Notes under the pieces: model-generated
Seen by the model: only the letters and a program-made list of their open reading frames with translations
Database searches by the model: none
What the model was told of the DNA's origin: nothing
Part shown: positions 18,356 to 25,917 of the stretch, in pieces
Numbering within the stretch: the first letter of the stretch is position 1
How the letters are laid out: each line of letters starts with the position of its first letter
Source of the DNA: Bacillus sp. FJAT-45350
GTDB lineage: Bacteria; Bacillota; Bacilli; Bacillales; NISU01
Assembly (NCBI RefSeq): GCF_002335805.1
Contig: NZ_NISU01000001.1
Coordinates: 1,434,079 to 1,498,078, forward strand
Length of the DNA: 64,000 nt
Direction of reading: 5' to 3'
Program-made: the position numbers and the translations under genes

Positions 18356-19383
18356 AGCTTCAGTAACCTCTTATATTTAGAATCAACACTCTCTTGTAGC
18401 TCATTAATATCCCTCTCAGTCAAGTGTGAATATTTTTGCATTGATTTCGTATAATCACTTATCGGTCTTCGTTTTCGTACTTTATGAGTGAGTTTAAATT
18501 TACCATTCTCGCATTCCCATAATGGGTATAAATTTGTCTCCACAGCAATATTTCCAATTTCTATTGTTTTTTCTGTTGGGAACTTCCAGCCTGTTGGACA
18601 ACCAGAGTATAGGTGTATATAAGACATACCATTCTTAACTTTCATTGCTTTTTTAAGCTTTTCAATATAATCAGGAAGGTACGATGGATTCGCCGTTGCT
18701 ACATATGGAATTCCATGCGCTGCCATAATCATTGGCATATCCTTTCCTTTTTGTGATTTCCCACTACTTTCTTCCCCAATAGGTGTGGTTTGTGTCCAAG
18801 ACCACTTTGGAGTTGTACCACTTCTTTGTACCCCTGTATTCATATAAGCTTCGTTGTCGTAGCATATATAAATGATGTTTTCTCCCCTTTCCGCTGCACC
18901 TGAAAGGGATTGGAAACCAGCGTCAGCAGTACCTCCGTCTCCAGCAAATGTCACAACATTTATATCTTCTACTCCTCTTCTTCGCCATGCACGTTTTATC
19001 CCACTTAACATGGCTGCGGTATTATCTAGTAACGGAAAGAATACAGGTATCTTAGCACCAGAACCACCTTGGAACCCTACAACTCCAACTCCACCCATAC
19101 ATCCAGGCGGAATAGCAAGAATAGTATTTGGACCTAATACCCGAAGTGTAGTCCTTAGAGCCAGCTCCGCATGACACCCAAGACAAGCGGAGTTCCCTGG
19201 AGAAAGTAAATCTTCTACTTTCGTTACTTCCTTATAAGCATTTTTTATATCCTTTTCTTCATTGAAAATAAAGCCAAAACGCTTCTTCGTGAAAAATGCA
19301 TCATTTTTAACAAGTGTAGGTTTAGCCCCCTTTGGTATAGTTGAATAATTGGTATTATCCCTTTTTCCATCCTGTGTTCCCAT
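18343..19383 (-). CDS. 2-oxoacid:acceptor oxidoreductase, beta (TPP) subunit
   Basis: 346 residues. Thiamine-diphosphate-binding subunit of the PorB family: SACLGCHAELALR (first Cys pair of the cluster), VTFAGDGGTADAGFQSLSGA (TPP-Mg motif), YICYDNEAYMNTGVQRSG, and a later HLYSGCPTGWKF with a further conserved Cys. These enzymes oxidatively decarboxylate a 2-oxoacid to an acyl-CoA, passing electrons to ferredoxin or another acceptor. Its ATG overlaps the porA stop as TAATG. Whether the substrate is pyruvate, a branched-chain or an aryl 2-oxoacid cannot be decided here. Confidence 0.9.
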   Translation of the reverse strand: MGTQDGKRDNTNYSTIPKGAKPTLVKNDAFFTKKRFGFIFNEEKDIKNAYKEVTKVEDLLSPGNSACLGCHAELALRTTLRVLGPNTILAIPPGCMGGVGVVGFQGGSGAKIPVFFPLLDNTAAMLSGIKRAWRRRGVEDINVVTFAGDGGTADAGFQSLSGAAERGENIIYICYDNEAYMNTGVQRSGTTPKWSWTQTTPIGEESSGKSQKGKDMPMIMAAHGIPYVATANPSYLPDYIEKLKKAMKVKNGMSYIHLYSGCPTGWKFPTEKTIEIGNIAVETNLYPLWECENGKFKLTHKVRKRRPISDYTKSMQKYSHLTERDINELQESVDSKYKRLLKLCKM

Positions 19384-20633
19384 TAACCTATCACTCCTTT
19401 TAATTTCGAATTTAACTGAGAGTCTTCAACGATGATCCGCTCGATGTCAATATCACCATCTTCTAAACCAAACCAAGTTACATCCTTATATGAACCACCA
19501 TTTGCTACGTATTGAGTAATGATAATCGTTTGTTTTATATGTTCTATCGTCACATCTGAGCCTCCAAGTCCGCCAATAAAGTCCATCATTGGAGGCATTT
19601 CAATCCCTCCAAAACTATTTTTCAACTCTATATAACTAGTTCCATATCCACTTGCAAACGAGACATTTCGATCAATGACACCAATTGCTTTCATATCTTT
19701 AAGCAAACCCCTTGCTTCCTCAGATGGGAACGGACGAAGAACACGAATACGTAACATCCCAACTTTTATCCCTTGTTCTCTCATCTCATCGATGACAACA
19801 CGTGCCGTACCTGCTGGACTCCCCATGCATACAATCGCAATTTCTGCATCATCCATACGATATAAATCAAGAAGTCCCCCATGGTCTCGCCCAAAAAGCT
19901 CAGCCCATTCTTGGCGAACATCCTCAATAACCTCTTTCGACTTTCTCATAGCTGTGACCTGTTTATGTCGGAACTCTGTCAACATCGGTCCTGCTGTTAA
20001 AGGGTCAACAGACATTGGATTTTTCGGGTCCAATAATACATGAGTGATATCTGGAGGGGGTAAAAACTCATCTACTTGTTCTTGTTCTGGTATTTCAACT
20101 CTTTCTGCCATGTGTGATAACGAAAAGCCATCGTAACAAACATTTACAGGCAAAAGAACGTCTTTGTTCTCAGCAATTTTGTATGCTTGCACGACAGTAT
20201 CTAGCACTTCTTGATTACTTTCACACCAAATTTGAATCCAGCCGGCTTCTTTTACTGTCACGGCATCTTGTTGACCTCCCCAGACTGTTTGTGGAGAAAT
20301 GACCTCTCTTGTTACTAGTGCCATTACGATAGGCAAGCGCATAGTACTTGTTCGAATATAAGGTTCATACATTAAGGCCAACCCTTGTGAACTAGTACCC
20401 GTAAACGTTCTAGCTCCTGCAAATACTCCCCCTTGTAAAACACTGAGAGCCGTATGTTCACTCTCTACCTCAACCAAATCAGCATCTATTTTTTCCTCAG
20501 CTACAAATTGAGCTAAATACTCTACTAAAGGGGTTTGAGGAGTTATAGGATACGCTGCTAGTAAGCTAACTTTTGCTAATGAAGCTCCCCATGCAGCAGC
20601 TTTATTTCCGTTTAGAACATCTATTTTTCCCAT
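19383..20633 (-). CDS. 2-oxoacid:acceptor oxidoreductase, alpha subunit
   Basis: 416 residues, PorA family: AAYPITPQTPLVEYLAQF at the N-terminus, VEVESEHTALSVLQGGVFAG, then GTSSQGLALMYEPYIRTSTM, and a C-terminal transketolase-like domain (AIVCMGSPAGTARVVIDE). The segment SPQTVWGGQQDAVTVKEAG replaces the usual pyruvate-enzyme NIWNDHQD region, so the substrate may not be pyruvate; phenylglyoxylate-type enzymes are a possibility. Start ATG overlaps the porD stop (TAATG). Gene order is porG-porD-porA-porB, as in four-subunit enzymes. Confidence 0.9.
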   Translation of the reverse strand: MGKIDVLNGNKAAAWGASLAKVSLLAAYPITPQTPLVEYLAQFVAEEKIDADLVEVESEHTALSVLQGGVFAGARTFTGTSSQGLALMYEPYIRTSTMRLPIVMALVTREVISPQTVWGGQQDAVTVKEAGWIQIWCESNQEVLDTVVQAYKIAENKDVLLPVNVCYDGFSLSHMAERVEIPEQEQVDEFLPPPDITHVLLDPKNPMSVDPLTAGPMLTEFRHKQVTAMRKSKEVIEDVRQEWAELFGRDHGGLLDLYRMDDAEIAIVCMGSPAGTARVVIDEMREQGIKVGMLRIRVLRPFPSEEARGLLKDMKAIGVIDRNVSFASGYGTSYIELKNSFGGIEMPPMMDFIGGLGGSDVTIEHIKQTIIITQYVANGGSYKDVTWFGLEDGDIDIERIIVEDSQLNSKLKGVIG

Positions 20634-20926
20634 TACTCATCTCCCCTTTCTTCGTACATTGTAATTGCATTTGCAGGACATACCTCAGCACATATCCCAC
20701 ATCCCTTACACCAATCTAAGTCTGTGTCATAATGTGTAGTTAATTCGATTTTACATCCTACTGGACAGTACATATAACAGGCAGAGCAGCGTTTGCAAAG
20801 GTCTGGGTCAGTCACTGGACGTTGATAACGCCATAAACCTGTATTAACGACATATAACCCTTTTCCAACTGATGCAACGTCATCACCGGTCTCTTTATAG
20901 AGCTTTTTCGCTAAATTTAATAACAT
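20633..20926 (-). CDS. 2-oxoacid:acceptor oxidoreductase, delta (ferredoxin-like) subunit
   Basis: 97 residues with two 4Fe-4S sites: CKRCSACYMYCPVGC and CKGCGICAEVCPANA. It carries electrons from the TPP subunit to the external acceptor. A preceding region (NLAKKLYKETGDDVASV, then VNTGLWRYQRP) is typical of PorD. GGAGTGAG precedes the ATG at 20926. It lies 20 bases after porG. Confidence 0.92.
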   Translation of the reverse strand: MLLNLAKKLYKETGDDVASVGKGLYVVNTGLWRYQRPVTDPDLCKRCSACYMYCPVGCKIELTTHYDTDLDWCKGCGICAEVCPANAITMYEERGDE

Positions 20927-20945
20927 TTTTACTCACTCCACTTTG

Positions 20946-21506
20946 TTAGACTTTACTTCTAGACACAACAACTGCTTCTCTGTAACCTCTCTCGACTGCA
21001 AGTAGATTTTTTTCAATAATTTCTTTAGGAAAATAGTTAGATATCGCTTCTTTTAATGATTCAATAGTAATTAGACTAGTTGTTGAAGCAAAGGCACCAA
21101 GTAAAATAGTGTTTGTAATTGGAGCTTTAAATATATCTAAAGCAATTCGATTAGCATCAACAAATCCTAACGTATCTATCATGGAATCTACATTTTCTAA
21201 CAGAATGTTTCTACGGGAATTAATTATCGCAAATGATCCTTTTTTCATTCCTTCATAAATAGGGATTTGCCCTAGTAATGATTCATCTAAAACAATAATA
21301 CCGTCTGGTTCCACTACTTGAACTCTTTCTCTAATCGGCTTATTGTCCATTTTTACAAAAGCTTGTAGCGGAGCACCTCGTCGTTCAAATCCATATGCAG
21401 GAATGGATTGACCATACTTACCTTCCATAATAGTGGCATGCACCAAAAGTTCAGATGCCATTACCGCTCCTTGACCACCTCTACCATGAAAACGAATCTC
21501 TTTCAT
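20946..21506 (-). CDS. 2-oxoacid:acceptor oxidoreductase, gamma subunit
   Basis: 186 residues, PorG family: EIRFHGRGGQGAVMASELL at the N-terminus and YGFERRGAPLQAFVKM. This subunit binds CoA. The ORF extends to GTG codons at 21518, but AAGGTGG spaces best with the ATG at 21506. First gene of the oxidoreductase operon; a perfect cre consensus and a TTGTA-N10-TACAA motif lie in the 250 bases shared with the divergent Crp/Fnr gene. Confidence 0.9.
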   Translation of the reverse strand: MKEIRFHGRGGQGAVMASELLVHATIMEGKYGQSIPAYGFERRGAPLQAFVKMDNKPIRERVQVVEPDGIIVLDESLLGQIPIYEGMKKGSFAIINSRRNILLENVDSMIDTLGFVDANRIALDIFKAPITNTILLGAFASTTSLITIESLKEAISNYFPKEIIEKNLLAVERGYREAVVVSRSKV

Positions 21507-21599
21507 TTGCCTCACCACCTTCTAAAACGAGTGTTGTATAACTTAATAGATAACGAAAATAAGAGTCTCAAAGCAGTTATAAACAAATAGTCAATTTAT

Positions 21600-21619
21600 T
21601 GTAATACTTTGACTACAAA
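21600..21619. promoter_or_regulatory. Possible Crp/Fnr-type operator in the por/crp intergenic region
   Basis: TTGTA (21600-21604) and TACAA (21615-21619) are inverted arms with a ten-base centre. It lies between the divergent oxidoreductase operon and a Crp/Fnr regulator gene. Short arms make this tentative. Confidence 0.3.
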
Positions 21620-21637
21620 TCACCTATCGTTTATAAT

Positions 21638-21651
21638 GTAAGCGTTATCAT
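21638..21651. promoter_or_regulatory. cre (CcpA) box, perfect consensus match
   Basis: TGTAAGCGTTATCA matches the Bacillus cre consensus TGWAANCGNTNWCA at every position. It lies about 130 bases upstream of the porG start and 107 bases before the divergent crp gene, so either could be under carbon catabolite control. Confidence 0.6.
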
Positions 21652-21757
21652 AAAGTAGTTTCTAAGCTTTCCATATTGGCAATTATATAATCTTTTTATA
21701 TATTTAAATATTAACCAATTAACATTGTTAACTTTTTTCTTTAGGAAGGATGATTGT

Positions 21758-22372
21758 ATGCAGAAAAGCCTACATCATAAATGGGAACCATTTTTGAAAT
21801 ATGGCAGAAAGAAGTTTATAAAAAAGAACACTGTTTTATTTCATCAAGAAGATATTGGAGATGGCTTCTACTACTTAAACAGTGGCGAAGTGATTATTAA
21901 ATTAAACCTTGAAAATGGTGATGAAAGAATCATTGATTTTGTAACATCGAGTGAATTATTTGGTGAGCAGGGAATAAAATCAGATCCATATTTTGCTACA
22001 AGTATCGCGAATACCTCTTGTGTAATCTATTACTTTTCAAACGATACATTTAAGCAAATGTGTAAAGATAATCCTAAAGTGTCCGAACTAGTCATGCTTA
22101 CACTTATTAAAAAAGTTCGGTTATACGGAGAAACTGTTTCCTTATTAGAAACACCAATTGAATATCAATTATCACATCTCTTACATAAACTCTATCAAAA
22201 GCGCGGGAGTTTTGAAATTACACTAAATCAAACCGCATTAGCACGCTATATCGGTACTTCTAGAATAACAATTTACAAGATACTAAAAAAGTGGAAAGAA
22301 AGTGGGATTATTACTATAATAGACCGAAAAATAATTATCACGGATATAGAGAAACTGAAATCTATTTTATAA
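21758..22372 (+). CDS. Crp/Fnr-family transcriptional regulator (paralogue 1)
   Basis: 204 residues. N-terminal cyclic-nucleotide-binding-like beta-roll (KYGRKKFIKKNTVLFHQEDI, GDGFYYLNSGEVIIKLN, FGEQGI), a dimer helix, and a C-terminal winged helix with a recognition helix in ALARYIGTSRITIYKILKKW. It has no Fnr-type Cys cluster and no clear cAMP-binding Arg-Ser pocket, so the signal is unknown. ATG at 21758 follows GGAAGGA; an upstream TTG at 21725 is less likely. Divergent from the oxidoreductase operon, which it probably regulates. Confidence 0.85.
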   Translation: MQKSLHHKWEPFLKYGRKKFIKKNTVLFHQEDIGDGFYYLNSGEVIIKLNLENGDERIIDFVTSSELFGEQGIKSDPYFATSIANTSCVIYYFSNDTFKQMCKDNPKVSELVMLTLIKKVRLYGETVSLLETPIEYQLSHLLHKLYQKRGSFEITLNQTALARYIGTSRITIYKILKKWKESGIITIIDRKIIITDIEKLKSIL

Positions 22373-22410
22373 AACGAAAAAACGGATTGAACACCCGTTT
22401 TTTCGTTTTT
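22371..22410. terminator. Terminator between convergent Crp/Fnr genes
   Basis: AAAACGAAAAAACGG and CCGTTTTTTCGTTTT form a perfect stem with a nine-base loop, followed by further T. It lies right after the stop of the first regulator. Confidence 0.85.
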
Positions 22411-22439
22411 TTTTATAAATTTCGTATTACACATGCAAT

Positions 22440-23093
22440 TTATTGTGCATTCAAAAGTTTTGTCTGTAAAATATTTGCTAAGTATTGAGGATTTTTTATG
22501 AAAAAAGTTCGGTTTTCTACAAAGACTGCCTCTTCCTCCTTCCATTTTTTTAGCGTTTTATACACTGTAACCCTAGTTAGACCAGTATAACTAGCCAACT
22601 CTTGTTGGGTAAAAACTATCTTATTTTTTCCGGTTATATAATAAAGCTTTAATAAACAGTAAGCAATACGTTGTTCTGATGTAAACATTTTGGAAATCAT
22701 TTCTTTTAACAAATTTACTTTTTGTATCACAGAATCAACAAAAAGTGCCAGTATATCAGGGTATTTTCTAGTTAGTTCCTTAAATGTCTCAGCGGAAATA
22801 TAGTATACAGCTGAATCTTCTAATGCAACTGCCGAGGTAAAATAATGCTGTTCGTCTATAGCTTGTTCACCAAACACGCGTCCCGACCCACTTACATCCA
22901 ATATTTTATCTTCTCCACCTACAGTTGAGGTGACAATTTTTATTAACCCTTTTTCAACATAATAGAACCCTGTCCCTTTATTCCCTTGAAGATAAATGGT
23001 CGATTTTCTTCTAAAAAACAACCTTTTTCCATATTTAAGATAAGGCCCCCATTTATTCTCGATATTATAAGTCTGCTTTAATAATCCTTCCAC
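22440..23093 (-). CDS. Crp/Fnr-family transcriptional regulator (paralogue 2)
   Basis: 217 residues from the chosen start. Same architecture as the neighbour: YLKYGKRLFFRRKSTIYLQG, GTGFYYVEKGLIKI, FGEQAIDEQHYFTS, then the DNA-binding domain with FTQQELASYTGLTRVTVYKT. No Cys cluster. The ORF is open to 23159, but GTG at 23093 is preceded by GGAGGAGG at the right distance, so this is the likely start. It is convergent with paralogue 1 and divergent from an 81-aa gene. Confidence 0.83.
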   Translation of the reverse strand: MEGLLKQTYNIENKWGPYLKYGKRLFFRRKSTIYLQGNKGTGFYYVEKGLIKIVTSTVGGEDKILDVSGSGRVFGEQAIDEQHYFTSAVALEDSAVYYISAETFKELTRKYPDILALFVDSVIQKVNLLKEMISKMFTSEQRIAYCLLKLYYITGKNKIVFTQQELASYTGLTRVTVYKTLKKWKEEEAVFVENRTFFIKNPQYLANILQTKLLNAQ

Positions 23094-23210
23094 AAAATCC
23101 TCCTCCAATAACTTATAATATATTTGAAGACGTTTCATAGATTGTAATAATAAGTTCAAAAGCTCTATCTTTATTATACTAAATATTCCGAATTTAATAA
23201 CTGTATTTAA

Positions 23211-23240
23211 TTATCAAATGGTTAGTTTATTTGTCAAATA
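23211..23240. repeat. Direct repeat ahead of the 81-aa gene
   Basis: TTATCAAATG (23211-23220) and TTGTCAAATA (23231-23240) are related ten-mers exactly 20 bases apart, i.e. on the same helix face, in the intergenic space shared with the divergent Crp/Fnr gene. They could be a tandem operator. Confidence 0.3.
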
Positions 23241-23254
23241 CTAGGAGGGGGAAA

Positions 23255-23500
23255 ATGCATAAGTATCAAGCAATGGAAAGTTTTGTCGATCAAGTAGAAG
23301 CTACTAAAAATGGAAAGCTAGAGTTAACGAAAGCAATTTGGGAGGATTTCAAAAACAATTTAAAACATTACCATGAAGAAGAAGTAGCCGATGTCTTAAT
23401 GCAAATCGAGTTGAGGACAAAAGTTAATCCGGCTTTTATAGCTTTTCACTTTGATAATCAAGAACTATTAACTCGAGATGACATTGAATCCTTTATCTAA
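23255..23500 (+). CDS. Hypothetical protein, 81 aa
   Basis: ATG at 23255 behind AGGAGGGGG; the track-style longer start (TTG, 23231) overlaps this strong site. The product opens MHKYQAMESFVDQVEATKNG and is an acidic, helical, cytoplasmic protein with LTKAIWEDFKNNLKHYHEEE and ELLTRDDIESFI. Function unknown. It is divergent from Crp/Fnr paralogue 2 and followed by a strong terminator, so it is a candidate target of that regulator. Confidence 0.65.
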   Translation: MHKYQAMESFVDQVEATKNGKLELTKAIWEDFKNNLKHYHEEEVADVLMQIELRTKVNPAFIAFHFDNQELLTRDDIESFI

Positions 23501-23511
23501 TTAATTAAATA

Positions 23512-23560
23512 AAAGAAGCTGCCGATAAAGTTGTTACCCTTTATCAGCAGCTTCTTTTTT
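23512..23560 (+). terminator. Terminator after the 81-aa gene
   Basis: AAGAAGCTGC-GATAAAG and CTTTATC-AGCAGCTTCTT pair around TTGTTACC with a single bulged base, followed by a run of T. Confidence 0.85.
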
Positions 23561-23576
23561 TGAAGTTCGTACATTT

Positions 23577-24005
23577 TTATTCTTTTACAGTAGAAGTGAC
23601 ACCTAATAATTTATCACGAGCATATTTTGGAATTGTATGTGCTTTTAATTTTCCATCTTTACTAAAATGTACCCATCCTTTTATTTCATAACCTTTACCA
23701 GTGAGATCGTCGCCACGGTATAATTCGTGTTCCATCCGAAACACTTTATCATTGACTTCCGCTATTCTCGTCACTATTTTAATTTCATCAAAATAATAAA
23801 GTGGCAATTTAAATGTTCCGTTCGTATCAATAATAGGATGGGCAATTTTTTCGTTTACCATCATATCTTTGGGAGGTAAGCCAATTAATTGAAGTAATGT
23901 TTGGCTGCCTGTATCAAACCATTTAAAATAATTTGGATAATATACAATCCCAGCCATATCAGTGTCTCCCCAGGTAACTCTATAAGTAAGTGTATTTTCT
24001 ACCAT
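23577..24005 (-). CDS. Hot-dog acyl-CoA thioesterase (4HBT/YbgC-like)
   Basis: 142 residues, one hot-dog domain. The catalytic loop VTWGDTDMAGIVYYPNYFKW carries the conserved Asp of the 4-hydroxybenzoyl-CoA thioesterase class. These enzymes hydrolyse aromatic or short acyl-CoA thioesters. The substrate is not fixed by sequence; proximity to a possible aryl 2-oxoacid oxidoreductase that would produce an acyl-CoA is suggestive only. ATG at 24005 follows AAAGGAGAG. Single gene. Confidence 0.82.
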   Translation of the reverse strand: MVENTLTYRVTWGDTDMAGIVYYPNYFKWFDTGSQTLLQLIGLPPKDMMVNEKIAHPIIDTNGTFKLPLYYFDEIKIVTRIAEVNDKVFRMEHELYRGDDLTGKGYEIKGWVHFSKDGKLKAHTIPKYARDKLLGVTSTVKE

Positions 24006-24155
24006 AGAACTCTCCTTTCAGAACTTAATTATTTAAGTTTGCTATTTAAATTATATACGGCTTATCTTTTAAAAAATGTTAACTAGTTAATAGTTCCTTC
24101 AACCTTTTATGTATTTACAAATTTTAGAATGGTTTAGGTCTTTATCATCATTAAA

Positions 24156-24194
24156 AGAGGCTAACATTTTTCAAAAAACTGAATGTTAGCCTCT
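24156..24194 (-). terminator. Terminator of the multicopper oxidase gene
   Basis: AGAGGCTAACATT (24156-24168) and AATGTTAGCCTCT (24182-24194) are perfect arms; on the minus strand TTTTAATG follows. Confidence 0.8.
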
Positions 24195-24209
24195 AGAAAA
24201 CTTTTGTTT

Positions 24210-25757
24210 TTATTCTGGTTGATTTGGTACATTTGGATCTAGTTCAAAATTTGGCTCATATCCCTTATAGATAACAGATGCAACCATTCCGCCGTTTGCG
24301 TGATGGAATTCATGGCAATGGAACATCCAATTACCTGGATTTTTCGCTTCAAAGACAATTTCATATGTTTCATCAGGACGAACGTTTAGTGTATCTTTTT
24401 TTATTGGAGAACCTGTAATTGGCTTGCCGTCTTTAGAAATCACATAGAAAAACTCACCATGTAAATGCATCGGATGTTCAACACCAGTATCGTTTGTAAT
24501 AGTAAACTTCACGACATCTCCTTCTTCTACTTCATACACTTCTGGGTCAGGATACTGTTTCCCATTAATTGTGAATGTTTCATCTCCATCTTCACTGCCT
24601 AGTAACATATCAAATTCTTTTGTTACTTCACCTATTTCTATGTCTCTCGCTTCACCGTAAGATGTTATATCAAAGAACGTTTGGTCATAGCTCGAAGTTA
24701 CTAAAGACTCCTCTTCATATCCTTCATAAACTAGTGGTACTAATCCTTGTAGATTTTTCTTATTTTCTTCTGCAAAAATTTCAATTCCCCATGCTCCTGG
24801 CTGGTCCATTTCAATCTCAACTTCAAACCGCTCTGCTGGGGCAATTCTGAATGCTGTATCTGTTAGGAACTCTGGTTCATTTACTTTTTGCCCGTCATAA
24901 TGAGTGATTTTAAATGAATGCCCTGGAATTGAAACAACTTGCGTAAATAATCCAGCATTTAAGAAGCGTAACTTAACAACATTCCCCTCTTTCACAACAA
25001 CTGGCTCAATTGCTGGTGTTGCCTTACCGTTAATCACTAGCGTATCATACATCATATTCATCATATCAGCATGAGACATTCCGTGATTCATATCACCATG
25101 ATTCATATGCCCACCGTGCCCACCGTGACCGCCATGACCTACTCCGGCAGATCCATGAATATCATTCATACTATCCATCATTAAAGACCATTCATCAATT
25201 GCAATCACTTTATCTACATCATAAGCTGGTTGATCTTTAGGCTCTACGATAAATAAACCGTATAGTCCCTTATCGACCTGAACTGAACCATTTTGATGAG
25301 AGTGGTACCAATAAGTACCTGGTACATCAGCTTGATACTCATAAATAAACTCTTCACCTGGCATAATCGCATTTTGAGTTACCCCAGGAACACCGTCCAT
25401 CTCATTGGGCACAGGGAACCCGTGTAAATGAACAGCTGTAGGAACATCAAGTGAATTTGTAAACTTCATCACGACATGGTCCCCTTCAGTTACGCGAATT
25501 TCTTCACCTGGTAATGTTCCGTTATATGTCCATGCATCGAACATTAAATCGTCATTTAACATCCAATGTTCTTCTTTTATATCAATTGTAAAGGTTCTCT
25601 TTCCATCAACTTCTTCATTTTCAACTACTCCTTCCGTATCAGCACTATCACCTTTTACAGGAACTGATTCTGATTTGTCAACTACGTCTGTATTACTACA
25701 AGCTGCCACAACTAACATCATAGTTAATGTGAACAAAGGTAATTTTAACTTCTTCAT
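24210..25757 (-). CDS. Multicopper oxidase lipoprotein with His/Met-rich insert
   Basis: 515 residues. Lipoprotein signal with lipobox VVAAC (Cys about 20), so it is anchored outside the membrane. Copper ligands are complete: AVHLHGFPVP, YWYHSHQNGS, HPMHLHGEFF and FHCHEFHHANGGM. A loop around residues 205-235 is extremely rich in Gly/His/Met (GHGGHGGHGGHMNHGDMNHG and following), like the copper-recruiting insert of CueO-type enzymes. Probably oxidises Cu(I), Mn(II) or organic substrates. It is transcribed alone and lies 14 kb from the copA cluster. No Tat signal is seen. Confidence 0.92.
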   Translation of the reverse strand: MKKLKLPLFTLTMMLVVAACSNTDVVDKSESVPVKGDSADTEGVVENEEVDGKRTFTIDIKEEHWMLNDDLMFDAWTYNGTLPGEEIRVTEGDHVVMKFTNSLDVPTAVHLHGFPVPNEMDGVPGVTQNAIMPGEEFIYEYQADVPGTYWYHSHQNGSVQVDKGLYGLFIVEPKDQPAYDVDKVIAIDEWSLMMDSMNDIHGSAGVGHGGHGGHGGHMNHGDMNHGMSHADMMNMMYDTLVINGKATPAIEPVVVKEGNVVKLRFLNAGLFTQVVSIPGHSFKITHYDGQKVNEPEFLTDTAFRIAPAERFEVEIEMDQPGAWGIEIFAEENKKNLQGLVPLVYEGYEEESLVTSSYDQTFFDITSYGEARDIEIGEVTKEFDMLLGSEDGDETFTINGKQYPDPEVYEVEEGDVVKFTITNDTGVEHPMHLHGEFFYVISKDGKPITGSPIKKDTLNVRPDETYEIVFEAKNPGNWMFHCHEFHHANGGMVASVIYKGYEPNFELDPNVPNQPE

Positions 25758-25877
25758 AAAAACAACATCCCCTCATTAAGTTCATTTCTATTTTCATTTA
25801 ATAATGTAACAAAAATGTTTGAAGAAATTATGGAGGAACGGAAACATTATTATATACATCATTAAAAGCAACATAAA

Positions 25878-25904
25878 AGCCAGTCATTTGTTTCCTGACT
25901 GGCT
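25878..25904 (-). terminator. Terminator of the asparagine synthetase gene
   Basis: AGCCAGTCA and TGACTGGCT form a nine-pair stem with a nine-base loop, followed on the minus strand by TTTATG. Confidence 0.7.
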
Positions 25905-25917
25905 AAACATCACTCTG

